The position numbers and the translations under genes are program-made. The notes beneath the pieces were generated by a model. It saw nothing but the letters and a program-made list of their open reading frames with translations, ran no database searches and was not told the origin of the DNA. DNA of 64,000 nt from assembly GCF_030272615.1 (NCBI RefSeq), contig NC_081405.1, positions 27,048,272-27,112,271 on the forward strand, written 5' to 3'. Position 1 is the first letter of the stretch; each line of letters begins with the position of its first letter. Below, in pieces: positions 21,501 through 32,589 of the stretch. This DNA is from Cryptomeria japonica. Lineage: Eukaryota; Streptophyta; Pinopsida; Cupressales; Cupressaceae.

Positions 21501-23687
21501 GGGCTCCCGTTAGGTTGCTAAATATTCTTTAATTCTTTTATATAATAATGAAATATAATGAATTTTCGATTATATAATCTATTCTCATTATACGAATAGC
21601 TAAATTAATAGAAAATACTTTACAAATTCTAGATAAGAATTTCGAAGTCGATGAATTCTTTTGATCTAAATTACAAAAAACAAACAAACTGGAGTTTTGA
21701 ATAGTTATTCTATGAGATTTTGATGGAGTTCTTTCATTTGAACACAAATGAAAAAAATTCAATTGATGCGTTGATGTTGAGAATTATCAAAACCTTTTGT
21801 ATTAATCTAGAATCAAGATATTTAAAAGACTCCAAATGTATCGTGTTTCTTAAAATAGTGTGTTGCATTTGAGCAAAGTTAATAAATCTTATTTTTGCAC
21901 AACCTACAAGCATGGTTATTCATGAAACCTCATCTTGTGTAGATATTTTCTTAGATACTTGGTGCACATATTTTAATAAGCCACATTTAGTATTTTTTAT
22001 TTTGAAAGCTTTATAAAAAAAAGATGAACCCATGATAATTCATGATAGTAAGGATTCAAATAAAATTGAAAAAAAATCTAAAGCTAACCTCTTACATCAT
22101 ATGGGAACAATTTTAGAGCCAAACTAATAATTGATCACTTAGATACAACGATTGCGAATTGACCAACAATTAAGATGTTAGTTGAGCACTTTCAACAACA
22201 ATATTTAATTAAAACTCCTCACAATATTATTTTTGAGCACACCTATGCTTATAGGCTAGTGAAAGAATACATATAATTGCTACATCAACCTCCTTCCATC
22301 CTTCTATGGTTCTAATACCACTTTTAGATAAAAAATCACATAGAAGATTAAATTATATCATGAATTTTAAAATAATACTCAAATAATATTCACATATCAC
22401 ATTCACAAGCTGATTACTAAGTTATTATATTGGGGTTATATTAGACTCTCACTTCTGAAACACCCAAATTATAACCTCCATACTCCCCAACCAAGCACAT
22501 CACAAACATAAGATTAATAACATTTATCAAATCTATTAATATAAGAATATAATAGAATTAGAGCTAGCTTATAATATAGACTAAGCTCATTGCACTCACA
22601 ACTAAAACCAAACACAAACTACAATTTTTGGATAAAAAGGATCCCAAAATTTAATAATATTTTTCTTTTGTTGGAAATTGATTAGGTCCAATCCTTGGGC
22701 AATTCAAATCTTTAGTAATTTCTTATCACATGTATTAAGGTTTTTTAAATAGCCAAAATATGACCTTTAATATTGCATGGGAAAAGAGAATAACTCAATT
22801 AATGTGTTTGTAATGGACCTACAAGATATATAAACTAAACACATAGAAATAAGAGAGAATCTTTCATTATATTTGCACTACCACTTTGAGGGGGCAACCT
22901 CCAAATAAAGCATACAATAGAATTAAAAATACCCAAGATGCCTTCCCTTTGGGAATTCATTACAATATATATCGTTTTTCCAAAGGCAACTATAGCTACT
23001 AACATTACATGCACATGTGTAGGATAAATATTTTGATGTAGGAGCATCCTATGGTGTAAGGGAAATCTTGTATCACCCAAAAAAATGTATTTTCCTTCTA
23101 TTTTGTAGGTTTCTTTAGTTGTTTTGGAGCTCACAATGAAACTTATGAGGTGTAGGAAAGTTAGAAGTTTGAAAATGCCAAAAAGAATTACATTGTATTT
23201 TAATAAGCTAGCTTGTATGTGCACATATGGACATGAAAACTGACCCAGAGGAGTGAAATTGAAAAATAAAGTGAAAGGTGAAAGAAGCGTCTCAATATCC
23301 TATACCACTTGGGAAATATTAGATTTTTGTCTCGAGAATGTTTTTCTAAAAAGTTTCAAATTCAAATTAGAAGACCTTCGAAGCCTTAGAAAAGATTGAA
23401 AATATAGATCATTTTAGTATTCTAGATCTCTTTGCAAGCTTTCCAACAATATATTATAATAGCTCCTGAAAGTTGTTTTTACCAAAATTCAACTTTCAAA
23501 TGAAAATTCTTCCTAGATAGGAAAATGAATAGTTAGAATTTTCAAAAGGTTGCAGAGGACAACTCCATTAGTACCAAATAAAGAGGGGAATAAAGGTTGC
23601 ATAGGACAATGTTAATTGTGGCTCTGAATTGTAGAGTTTTCTTAGGGAGGTGATTTTCTTTGTAACGAGTTAAGCCCATGTGGTTGT
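18558..23687. other. Uncharacterised spacer, no gene recognised
   Basis: About 5.1 kb. The first 1-1.5 kb should include the 3' untranslated region or LTR of element B, but I find no PPT, TG...CA pair or PBS to define it. The rest is AT-rich with short open frames and no motif that I recognise. A 16-bp palindrome with a G-box core lies at 21433-21448. Right of 23687 copia-2 begins, and the same spacer resumes at 30718. Confidence 0.5.
21433..21448. promoter_or_regulatory. Perfect 16-bp palindrome with G-box (CACGTG)
   Basis: TTTGCCACGTGGCAAA is a perfect inverted repeat around the G-box core bound by plant bZIP/bHLH factors. No gene is recognised nearby, so function is unproven. Confidence 0.5.
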
Positions 23688-24906
23688 TGTTAGACAGTTC
23701 AAATAACTGGAAGACAACTGAGAGGGGGGGGGGGGGGGGGGGTGAATCAGTTGTCACAGATTACCAGAATCATTAGCAATTTAAACTTTAATACCAGAAC
23801 CCAAAACATTAATACTAGAATAGCAGATAAACCAATTAAGCATAAACAATAATTACAGAATAAATACCATCCACCTAACACCAAGATTTGTATGTGAAAA
23901 ATCCGGTAAAGGGAAAAACCATGGTGGGAAGCCTACCCATAGTCAGATAATACTTCTGCAGTAAGTATGTGAATTACAATTGAGGGGCCTCCACTTGCAG
24001 GAAGGCCAATAGCCTAGAGCGCATTGCTCATCACAAAAGGAGCCTCACTGACTACATAAAAATCCAGGTAACAACTAGAGAAGTGTTGAACTGCAAAGGA
24101 TAGCATCTCATATGCCTGAGTACAATTCCGGTTAAGCTCAATACCGGAGGACTAAATCCTCTTACATAACCCCAATTCGATCTCCAATGATTGACCAACT
24201 CCTCTGCCTGAATGATATTACATTATTCGCACATTACATTCCTTGACCATGACCTATAACAATAACTATGATGATCTACAATGAGATCTTACATCTATAT
24301 ATATAAAACCTTCGACCATAAACAATCAGGTCGTCCACCAGACAATAAACCGATTACATAATTACAAACCATGTCGGCCTAAGGCCAAATAAATAATATC
24401 AACACATAAGACATCTCAAAAATATATCAATAGGTCCTATCCACACGTTACATTAAAGCTAGTCCATAACCTAGATCAACCGGGACACAGTATAGGTCCA
24501 TACACTTCAACAATGATCTCCATCTACCAAGTCTCAAACATGATCACCAACACCATCCGGAAACTCCATCAAAAGCTGCACCAACACCACTTATGCAATT
24601 CATCAAAGATCTCCACCAAAAGCTCTGCCGATGAAACCCTCGTCGGAACCAGAAAACAATCTTCTAAGTAAGCAGGATAGCATCTGACCTCTAGACCAAA
24701 ACCAACTGACCAAATATGATCATGAGTATCATGAACAATCCAATTCCATCACTAGACTATACCAGAGCCTACGAATCCAAGTTATCCAGAAACCACTCAA
24801 CCTACAGGGACCAAAAGGGTGCCAGTAAAGCATTCAAACAACTAGTGTTGGCATCAATGACAAAACATCAATGCAACACATAATCAATTCCACCAAATGG
24901 CCAACA
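23688..24906 (-). repeat. 3' LTR of copia-2 (1,219 bp)
   Basis: Element-orientation start TGTTGGCCATTTGG (24906), end ...CTGTCTAACA (23688). It holds an uninterrupted run of 19 G on the plus strand (23724-23742) about 36 bp from the terminus. On the minus strand, the purine-rich tract CAAAGGAGAGAT just upstream (24907-24918) is the PPT. Confidence 0.92.
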
Positions 24907-25267
24907 ATCTCTCCTTTGACATTGATGGCAACACTAGATTTGAAAAACATCCAAGTACCAAGAAATGCCAAACAAGTCTCCCCCAATGGAAGACAACCAA
25001 CAAAGTCCCACATATAGCTTTGAATATTAGTATCTCTCCATGTGAATAATATCTCTGTAAAGCTCTGAATTACTTCTTTTTTTTCACATCAATATCTCTC
25101 CTCCTTTGACATCAATGCCAGAAATCTGACAAAAATATCAAAGCAAAAACATAAACCATTTGAATCACAAAGCAAACTACTCCCCATGAGCAGTAGCATC
25201 CTACATCAGTGTCGGAATGAATATTATCTCTGGTAATGCATGTTGAACTGATGCCAAACCACATCAA
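24907..25267 (-). other. PPT and 3' untranslated region of copia-2
   Basis: Corresponds to 9608-10079 of copia-1, with repeated TCTCCCCC / CTCCTCCTTTGAC words on the plus strand, which are purine tracts on the element strand. No coding signal is seen. Confidence 0.65.
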
Positions 25268-26144
25268 TCAAGTCTCTAGCGGAGGGGCAGAAGCTACTAA
25301 TTTGTCTCTTAGGTACTCAAATGATTCCTTGGACAAAGGTTTAGTGAAAATATCTACAATCTTCCCTTTAGTGTTCACATAAACTAGTCTAACTTCATTT
25401 GCTTCCACCTTCTCCTTCAAAAAGTTATACTTGATAGATATGTGCTTTGTTTTAGAATAAAATACCGGATTCTTTGATATATCAATAGCAGTAGAGTTAT
25501 CACAATGAATAACTACCGGTGCATCACAAGCCACCTTTATATCTTTCAACATTTGCTTCATCCATAAAACTTGTGTACGGTTAGTAGCAGCAACAACATA
25601 CTCAGCTGCAACAATAGATAAAGAAGTACTTGACTATTTCTTGCTGATCCATGAAACCAACTTCTTTCCAAGAAAGAAAGCTCCATCGAAAGTACTTTTT
25701 TGGTCATCAACATCTCCAACCCAATCAACATCTGTATATGCACATAAAGTAAAATTATCATCCTTAGGGTACCACAAGATATATTCTGATGTACCTTGCA
25801 AGTATCTAAAAATCCTTTTCACTGCCATCTCATGATTTTCTCTAGGATCACTCTTGAAATATTGAAATGATACAAACAACATTCATAATGTTAGGCCTAG
25901 TCTGAGTCAAATAAAGCAGATCTCCAATCATAGATTTGTATCTTGTAGGGTTTACCAGTGCAAAAACTTCTTTTCTTGTCAATTTCTCACTTGTAACCAT
26001 AGGAGTACTTACCGGTTTAGAATCTCCCATACCAAATTTCTTCAACAATTCCTTCGCATATTTAGTTTGGCAGATGAAAATACCTTTGTTAGTCTGAGTA
26101 ATCTGCAAACCTAAGAAAAATTTCATCTCACCAATCATAGACAT
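25268..26144 (-). pseudogene. RNase H and RT connection of copia-2
   Basis: Frames 26144-25848 (FFLGLQITQTNKGIFICQTK, then SKPVSTPMVTSEKL), 25882-25634 and 25561-25268 are consecutive pieces. RNase H motifs are AYTDVDWVGDVDDQKST (first Asp; W-A-G-D is now WVGD) and, in the last piece, VVIHCDNSTAIDISKNPVFY (catalytic Asp) and TKHISIKYNFLKEKV. It ends in SAPPLET. At least two frame changes and a stop after SKK prevent expression. Confidence 0.85.
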
Positions 26145-26760
26145 CTCAAATTATTTCTCCATATTCTTCGAAAATTCTATGCATAACTTATCTTCACCTC
26201 TAAAAATAATGTCATCAACAAATACTTCAATAATCAGTATGTCATCATCAGTGATCTTATAATATAAATTACTGTCAGCACTGCCCTTAGTAAAACCAAG
26301 CTTCAAAAGATATTTATCCAACCTTGCATACCAAGTTCTAGGTGCTTGTTTCAATCTATATAAAGCTTTCCTTAACTAGCAAACCATATCTATATCATCT
26401 GATAGTGAAAAACCATTAGGTTGCTCAATATAAACTTCCTCATCAAGATCCTCATTCAAAAATGCACATTTAACATCCATCTAATAAACCTTGTAGTTTT
26501 TATAAACAACATAGGCAAGAAATAATCTTATAGCTTCAATCCTAGCTCCAGGTGCAAAAGTCTCTCCATATTCAATTCCTTCCTTTTGAGAATATCCTTT
26601 ACAAACCAATCTAGACTTATTCATTATAACTTGACCATCCTCATTCAATTTATTCCTAAAAATCCATTTAGTTCCAATAACCTTTTTATTTTTAGGTCGG
26701 GGAACCAAGGTTCATGTGTTATTTTTCTCAATCTGATATAATTCTTATTCCATAGCTTTC
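26145..26760 (-). pseudogene. reverse transcriptase of copia-2
   Basis: The piece 26708-26481 reads MVPRPKNKKVIGTKWIFRNK, then [15 protein letters not shown] and FAPGARIEAIRLFLAYV, with a stop just before the YQMDVK motif A equivalent (near 26478). The segment up to 26354 contains the catalytic A-motif region, which can be followed by similarity to copia-1. The piece 26354-26151 gives APRTWYARLDKYLLKLGFTK and VFVDDIIF (FVDD box). Stops at several places make it inactive. Confidence 0.82.
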
Positions 26761-27930
26761 AACCATTGTTCATCTTTACATGCCTCAATTACTGATACCA
26801 GTTCAACTTGTGAAATTAAACATACATCATTAGTTGTCAATCTTCTTCTTGTCATCACTCCATTGCTCTTATCCCCAATGATCTGATCTTCTGAATGATT
26901 CAATCTCACATACCTAAGAGTCTTCTAACTTTATGTTCCTCTTCCTTGCTCTTCAGTTACTATAGAATTATCTGATTCTTTCGGAGTAACTGATTCAACT
27001 CTCTGTTCCGGTAAAGGTGCTATCGGTTCAGATATAATCATTTCCACTATCGGTTCCTTTTCATAAACTCTGATTTGACTTATGTTCAGCTCATCTACTT
27101 TGACATTAGCACTCTCCAAAATTCTCTGTAATCTCTTGTTATAACATGTATATGCTTTGCTTTCATTAGAATAACCAAGAAATATGCCTTCATCACATCT
27201 AGGATCCAATTTCCCAATGATATCATCTCTTCTGATATAACATTTACTACCAAAAATTCAGAAATAGTTAACTGTAGGTGTATTGCCAAACCATAATTCA
27301 TAAGGTGTCTTACCGGTTTCTCCTTTGATATGTATTCTGTTGAATGTATATACTGTTGTACTCACTGCTTCTCTCTAGTAGATATGAGGTAGACTAGCTT
27401 CCATCATCATTGTTCTAGCAGCATCCAAGATAGTTATGTTCTTCCTTTCCACAACTCCATTTTGTTGAGGTGTCCGGGGAGCAGAAAATTGTCTTCTTAT
27501 ACCATGCTTCTCACAAAAGTTATTAAAATCATTGGATGTTAATTCTCCACCATGATCTGATCTGATCTCAAACATTTAATCTTCAATCATATCTCAGTTT
27601 CCACTTTAGCCTTAAAGATTTTAAACTTTTCAAATGCTTTAGAATTTTTCTTTCAAAAAAGTAACCCACATCATTCTAGAATAATCATCAATGATGAGCA
27701 TGAAAACTTTTAACTCTAGCAGAGCCACATAAATTAGTATGAATAAGATCACGAACATCATTTGATTTATCTTGTATACTCCTAAAAGAGGTTCTGACCT
27801 GTTTACCCATTTGACATTCTCTACATACCACTTCATAATCTTAGATATATCCGTAATTGCCTTAGTTGAACCAATCTTCACAATGCAATCAAAATTCACA
27901 TGACACAACCTTTTATTCCATAGCCAACTC
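26761..27930 (-). pseudogene. integrase of copia-2
   Basis: Four consecutive broken pieces: 27908-27639 (HVNFDCIVKIGSTK zinc-finger part and the LMLIIDDYSRMMWVTF core), 27575-27375 (RSDHGGELTSNDFNNFCEKH, second Asp, and VVERKNITILDA, catalytic Glu), 27301-27095 and 27209-26931 (FLGYSNESKAYTCYN). A short deletion relative to copia-1 removes part of the SFQGDRYF segment near 27700. The catalytic residues seen are intact. The frame is not. Confidence 0.82.
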
Positions 27931-28392
27931 TCATCAATCTATGTAATCAAACATGTCTTCTCACCGGAGTTCAAATGAAATATATTACCTTTTGTCTGTG
28001 TACCAGTTACAATCTCCAAACCAGATCTATTAATGATTTTGCATTTTCCATCCTTGAACTGTAGTTGAAATCCCTTACCTACCAATTGTCCTACACTCAA
28101 AATATTATGCCTCAAACGTTCAACATAATAAACATTGTCAGTATTGTTCTTACCATCCAATGATATAGTTCCTTTTTCCTTTGATCATACATGCCTTGTC
28201 ATCTCCAAATCTAACTAGACCACCATCAAATTCTTGCAAAGACAGAAACTTCCCTTTATCTCCAGTCATATGATGTGAGCAACCATTGTCAATTACCCAT
28301 TCATCTTTGTCTTCAATTTTAGCAGAAAGTGCCTTCTCTTTAGGTACATTCTCTTCCAGTGTTGGATCATCTTCCTTGATAGAAAGGAACAC
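27931..28392 (-). pseudogene. protease and pre-integrase region of copia-2
   Basis: 28392-28150 reads EWVIDNGCSHHMTGDKGKF: the active-site triplet is DNG, where copia-1 and the family have DSG. FDGGLVRFGDDKACMIKGK follows, then a frameshift near 28165. After it, 28160-27939 gives HNILSVGQLVGKGFQLQFKD and FHLNSGEK. The Ser-to-Asn change could reduce or abolish protease activity independently of the frameshift. Confidence 0.85.
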
Positions 28393-28472
28393 CCATTCCT
28401 TCCCATTGTCAGATCCACTAGCAGAGTCTTTGGTCAGTTCATCATCAGAATCAGTAATGCATTCCTCATCCG

Positions 28473-29475
28473 CTATGTAGCATGATTTGTCTCTGTTTTT
28501 CTTGTACTTATACTTGTTTTGATATCCAGGGTTAGGCTTAAATTATCTTCTAACTCTTTCTTCAAATCTTGAATTTCTTTCAGGACATTTAGATGCAAAA
28601 TGACCAATCTTATTACATGCAAAACATTTAAAAGGTTCTTTTCCTTCATACTTACTTCATACCGGTCCTTCAGGTACTCTTCTAGCAAATAGTGCTTCAA
28701 GTTGCTCAAACTCATCATCTTCTTTTTTCATATCTTCCAATTCCTTTGCATACAAAGCTTTCTAGTCTTTCTTATCGGTTGTAGATGTAGATGCATGAAA
28801 AGCAGGTTCAGACTTCACAGCTCCAGAAGGTCCAAATTCTTCAAGCTCAAAAGCAGATAGTTTCCCAACCAATGTATCTATGTTGACAGATGTATTAGAC
28901 ATTATTCTCAACTCATTAATAGAAGTAGCCTTCATTTTGTAAGCCGGTGGTAGGGCTCTCAGGACTTTAGAAGTAATTTCATCTTCGCTCAGAGTTCCAC
29001 CACAACATTGAATTCCCATAACAATTTCATTAACCCTTTCCATGAATGCAACAATCCTTTCATCTTCTTCCATCTTCAGGTTTTTATATCTCACCCAGTA
29101 ACCATCAAGTTTAGCAATCTTCACTATAGGGTCACCTTCATTAAGAGTCTCCAACTTATCCCATATAGCCTTTCCAGATGATTTTTTGGTTAATCTCATT
29201 ATTTGTTGATCAGAAAGTGCACACAAGAGGGATTCTCTTGCTCTAAAATCATTCTCAAGCTCCTTGTTCAGGTTTGTTGGAGGAGAATTGTCAGATCCCA
29301 GATTATAGGGTGTGACACCATTCTGTGTGATCTCCCAAATCTCCTTACCGAGACATCTCAGATGAGTCTCCATCTGAATCTTCCATACTGTATAATTTGT
29401 TCCATCAAGCCTCAGAATATCCCTTTTAAAGATAGCTCCAGAAGAACTGGATGAACTTGAACTGTTAGTTGCCAT
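28473..29475 (-). pseudogene. gag: gag of copia-2
   Basis: Open for 237 codons from ATG 29475 to 28762, beginning MATNSSSSSSSSGAIFKRDI, then NYTVWKIQMETHLRCLGKEI, KAIWDKLETLNEGDPIVKIA, IQCCGGTLSEDEITSKVLRA and LPPAYKMKATSINELRI. After a stop at about 28762 the frame 28718-28473 continues with a lysine-rich segment and the knuckle region. The gene starts 58 bp after the 5' LTR. The serine run near the N-terminus is longer than in copia-1. Confidence 0.88.
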
Positions 29476-29521
29476 AGGATCTTCCTCAAGCGGTTAAACT
29501 TTCTATAGAGAGGACCAAAGC

Positions 29522-29533
29522 TTTGATACCAAT
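29522..29533 (-). other. Primer binding site of copia-2
   Basis: Minus-strand TTGGTATCAAAG follows the LTR end at 29534. TGGTATCAAAGC differs at one base from the initiator tRNA-Met complement. Confidence 0.8.
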
Positions 29534-30717
29534 TGTTAGACAGTTATAATCACTGGAAGACAAATGAGAGGGGGGAAGTGAATCAGTTATCATAGATTAC
29601 CAGAACCATTAGCAATTTAAACTTTCATACCAAAACCCAAAACATTAATACCGGAATAGTAGATAAACCAATTAAGTGTAAACAATAATTATAGAATAAA
29701 TACCATCCACATAACACCAATATTTGTATGTGGAAAACCCGATAAAGGGAAAAACCACGGTGGGAAGCCTACCCACATTCAGATAATACTTCTGTAGTAA
29801 GTATGTGAATTACAATTGAGGTGCCTGCACTGGCAGGAAGGCCAACAACCTAGAGCGCATTTCTCATCACAAAAGGAGCCTCACTGACTACATAGAAATC
29901 TAGACTACAATCCAGAGAAGTGTTGAACTGCAAAAGATAGCATCTCCTATGTCTGAGTATAGTTCCAGTTAAGCTCAATACCAGAGGACTAAATCCTCTT
30001 ACATAACCCCAATTCGATCTCCAATGATCGACCAACTCCTCTGCCTAAATGATATTACATTATTTGCACATTACATTCCTTGACCATGACCTCTAACAAT
30101 AACCATGATGATCTACAATGAGATCTTACATCTATATACACAAAACCCTCGACCATAAACAATCAGGTCAGCCACTAGACAATAAACCAATTACATAATT
30201 ACAAACCATGTCGGCCTAAGGCCAAACAAATAATATCAACACATAAGACATCCCGAAAATATATCAAAAGGTCCTATCCACATCTTACATTAAAGTCGGT
30301 CCATAACTTAGATCAACTAGGACCCAGTATAGGTCCATACGCTTTGACAATGATCTCCATCCGCCAAGTCTTGAACTGCACCAACACCACTTATGCAATT
30401 CATCAAAGATCTCCACCTAAAGCTCTACCGGTGAAATCCTCACCAGAACCAAAAACCAATCTTCTAAGTAAGCAGGATAGCATCTGATCTCCAGACCAAA
30501 ACCAACTGACCAAATATGATCATGAGTATCATGAACAAGCCAATTCCATCACCAAACTATATCGAAGCCTACCGGATCATGTCGAATCCAAGTTAACCAG
30601 AAACCACTCAACCTACCGGGACCAGAAGGGTGTCGACAAAGCATCCAAACAGCTAGTGTTGGCATCAATGACAAAACATCAATGCAACACATAATCAATT
30701 CCACCAAATGGCCAACA
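29534..30717 (-). repeat. 5' LTR of copia-2 (1,184 bp)
   Basis: Element-orientation start TGTTGGCCATTTGG (30717), end CTGTCTAACA (29534). Compared with its partner LTR it carries a roughly 45-bp deletion near 30375. Its G tract is shortened to G6-AA-G (29570-29580). Confidence 0.92.
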
Positions 30718-31849
30718 ATTGTAGCATGGCAATTTTTGAATCAATAATTCCAACTTATTGATGAAATCAAAAGTGGGTTTTTTTCCTTCTATTTTTTGTG
30801 TTGTCATCTATTATTGTGATATGTTTAAGTGTTGGGTGGAGTATTCCTTCATCACATTTTATTCTAACAACTAGTGGGATGACTTACAAAGTATATGGAT
30901 CCTCCCGTATGAATAATGACTAAGGGCAACATACAAAACATATGCACCCAAATAATACTACTTAAAATATAGTGGAATAAGGTTCAGAACATTCTCCCCC
31001 TTTGAAAATATTTGTCCTTAAAGCTTGAGATGAGGAAAATTAGAGAGAAGGATGGTGGGTTTTCATGTGGCTTATTTAGGTTGTAGAACTTTCCACTAGA
31101 TTAGGAACTCTTCAATAGAATGATAGTATAGATTCTTGTAGAGTTTGTCTAAAATGTTTCAGGAGTGTGTGAGGAACGTGTTGCATTCCCTGTCTTTTTT
31201 TTGATCGTGAGGTTATTATGTATCATTAGATATTGTTCCTATCATGTCATGCTTCTTTTGTGGTGGACCACACATTTTATTTTTTGGGTTTGGATTAAGA
31301 TATTTTGCATAAAACAGTTTGGTATGAACCTACTTATTTGTTTTGATCTATGTGGTTGTGTGTAGAACCTTCATGAGCTTAATTGGAAGGTGTTCCAACT
31401 TAGTGTGAATCTTCACATGTCTTATTTGCCTTTCGCATGCAATATTTTGGATTGATAATACATGTACACATTACATATTTTTAGTTGACTTAATAGAGGT
31501 CATTGGTGTTCTAGTTGATATATAAAGGACAAATCAATTGCGTTAATACATATGGATAGATGGTGTGCAAAAGTATGGAGATGAAGTAGTAAGATATATG
31601 ATGCGAATGCAATGTGGGTTTGAAGTAAAGTAGAGTTCCAAATGTATTATGGAGAAGAGATGTATTAGATGAGTATTAAGTTGTGAACCATTATCTGCAT
31701 GTTGAGAGATGATATTTCTTCTACAATTCGAATTTCTTATTCCTATCTTATCTGGACAATTGTTTTGCATTTCCCCTAAAGAAGCGCTCTTTAGTTGTGC
31801 AAGACCCTCTTATGTATCTTGCCTAGGTTGTGTGCCTTAACCTGCAAGT
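30718..31849. other. Spacer right of copia-2, no gene recognised
   Basis: AT-rich sequence continuing the spacer interrupted by copia-2. Short open frames (for example 31165-31365) are compositionally random, and I see no motif. The left part of the copia LTR fragment at 31850 may extend into this segment. Confidence 0.45.
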
Positions 31850-32114
31850 TCAGAGTAGTGAGCTCCCTAGCCTATAGCCTAAACTATTGTAAACACTTGT
31901 TATATATATTGTGAGTTTGTATCTCATCGTGGTTTTTCTTAGTTTGGGTAATCCACCTAAAATCTTGGTGTTCTTATGTGGGTGTATTGTCATTCATGTT
32001 CTTTACTTTTATGCACATCTGTTGAATGAAGATTATGGTTAAATGTTTTAATCTAATTAAGTTTTTAGTACATGCCGATTCACACCCCCTCTCAGCATCT
32101 GATAGTGTTCAACA
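31850..32114 (+). repeat. Copia LTR fragment, plus strand
   Basis: TCGTGGTTTTTCTTAG..GGGTAATCCACC, AAATCTTGGTGTTC and, near the end, CCGATTCACACCCCCTCTCAG mirror the order of landmarks in the other copia LTRs (ACCGTGGTTTTTCCC, AATCTTGGTGTT, CTGATTCACCCCCC) but on the plus strand. No PBS or gag follows (the end is GTGTTCAACA), so it is a decayed solo LTR. Its left end is uncertain. Confidence 0.62.
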
Positions 32115-32589
32115 AGGAAGACTAGATCTCGGAGGAGTATTTTCTTCATTTCATCTACCTCAATGTATTATTTAGGACCATTTATTTGTATAATTAGGTA
32201 TAGGAAGGAGAAATATGAACTAGGTACAAAGGGGATGTAGAGGAAGCCATGGAGATCTTAGGAATGCAACAAAAGAGTTGGGGTTCAAGTTAGATGGAGA
32301 AATATGGGAGAAGTGTGAATAAATTTGAGAGTTCCCTAGTGAAGAGGAATGTAAGGATTTGAAACCACAAGATGAGTTAGGGATAGGGTAGGGTTACCAA
32401 TGGGATAGTCCTTAATTAAGTTTTAATCATTCTTAGAGTAGAAGAAAGTATTTGAATTATTGAGGCAATAAATTTTCTATCATTGTGGTTCCAAGACCAA
32501 TAAATTGAATTTATTCATGAAGAATTTGGTAGAGGTCTATCTCAATATAGATCCTTGATAGATATCTTAGACTATAAGTTTTTTTTATA
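32115..32589. other. Spacer, nothing recognised
   Basis: AT-rich and purine-rich sequence between the copia LTR fragment and the 0.8 kb tandem duplication. I see no coding or RNA signal. Confidence 0.4.

Larger units (their letters stand above)
23688..30717 (-). mobile_element. Ty1/copia element copia-2 (minus strand), full length
   Basis: About 7.0 kb with both LTRs, PBS, gag, protease, integrase, RT, RNase H and PPT in copia order on the minus strand. Flanking bases GTTGT (23683-23687) and ATTGT (30718-30722) match at four of five positions, a decayed 5-bp target duplication. It is the same family as copia-1. Stops and frameshifts break every domain. The two LTRs differ by about a tenth by eye, including a roughly 45-bp deletion in the 5' LTR near 30375, so it is an old insertion. 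Confidence 0.92.

Noticed and set aside
21538..21762. Minus-strand open frame in the 18.6-23.7 kb spacer
   Set aside because: AT-rich random frame without recognisable motif or regulatory context.
31165..31365. Trp/Cys/Phe-rich open frame
   Set aside because: No motif, no homologous copy, and composition expected from T-rich sequence.
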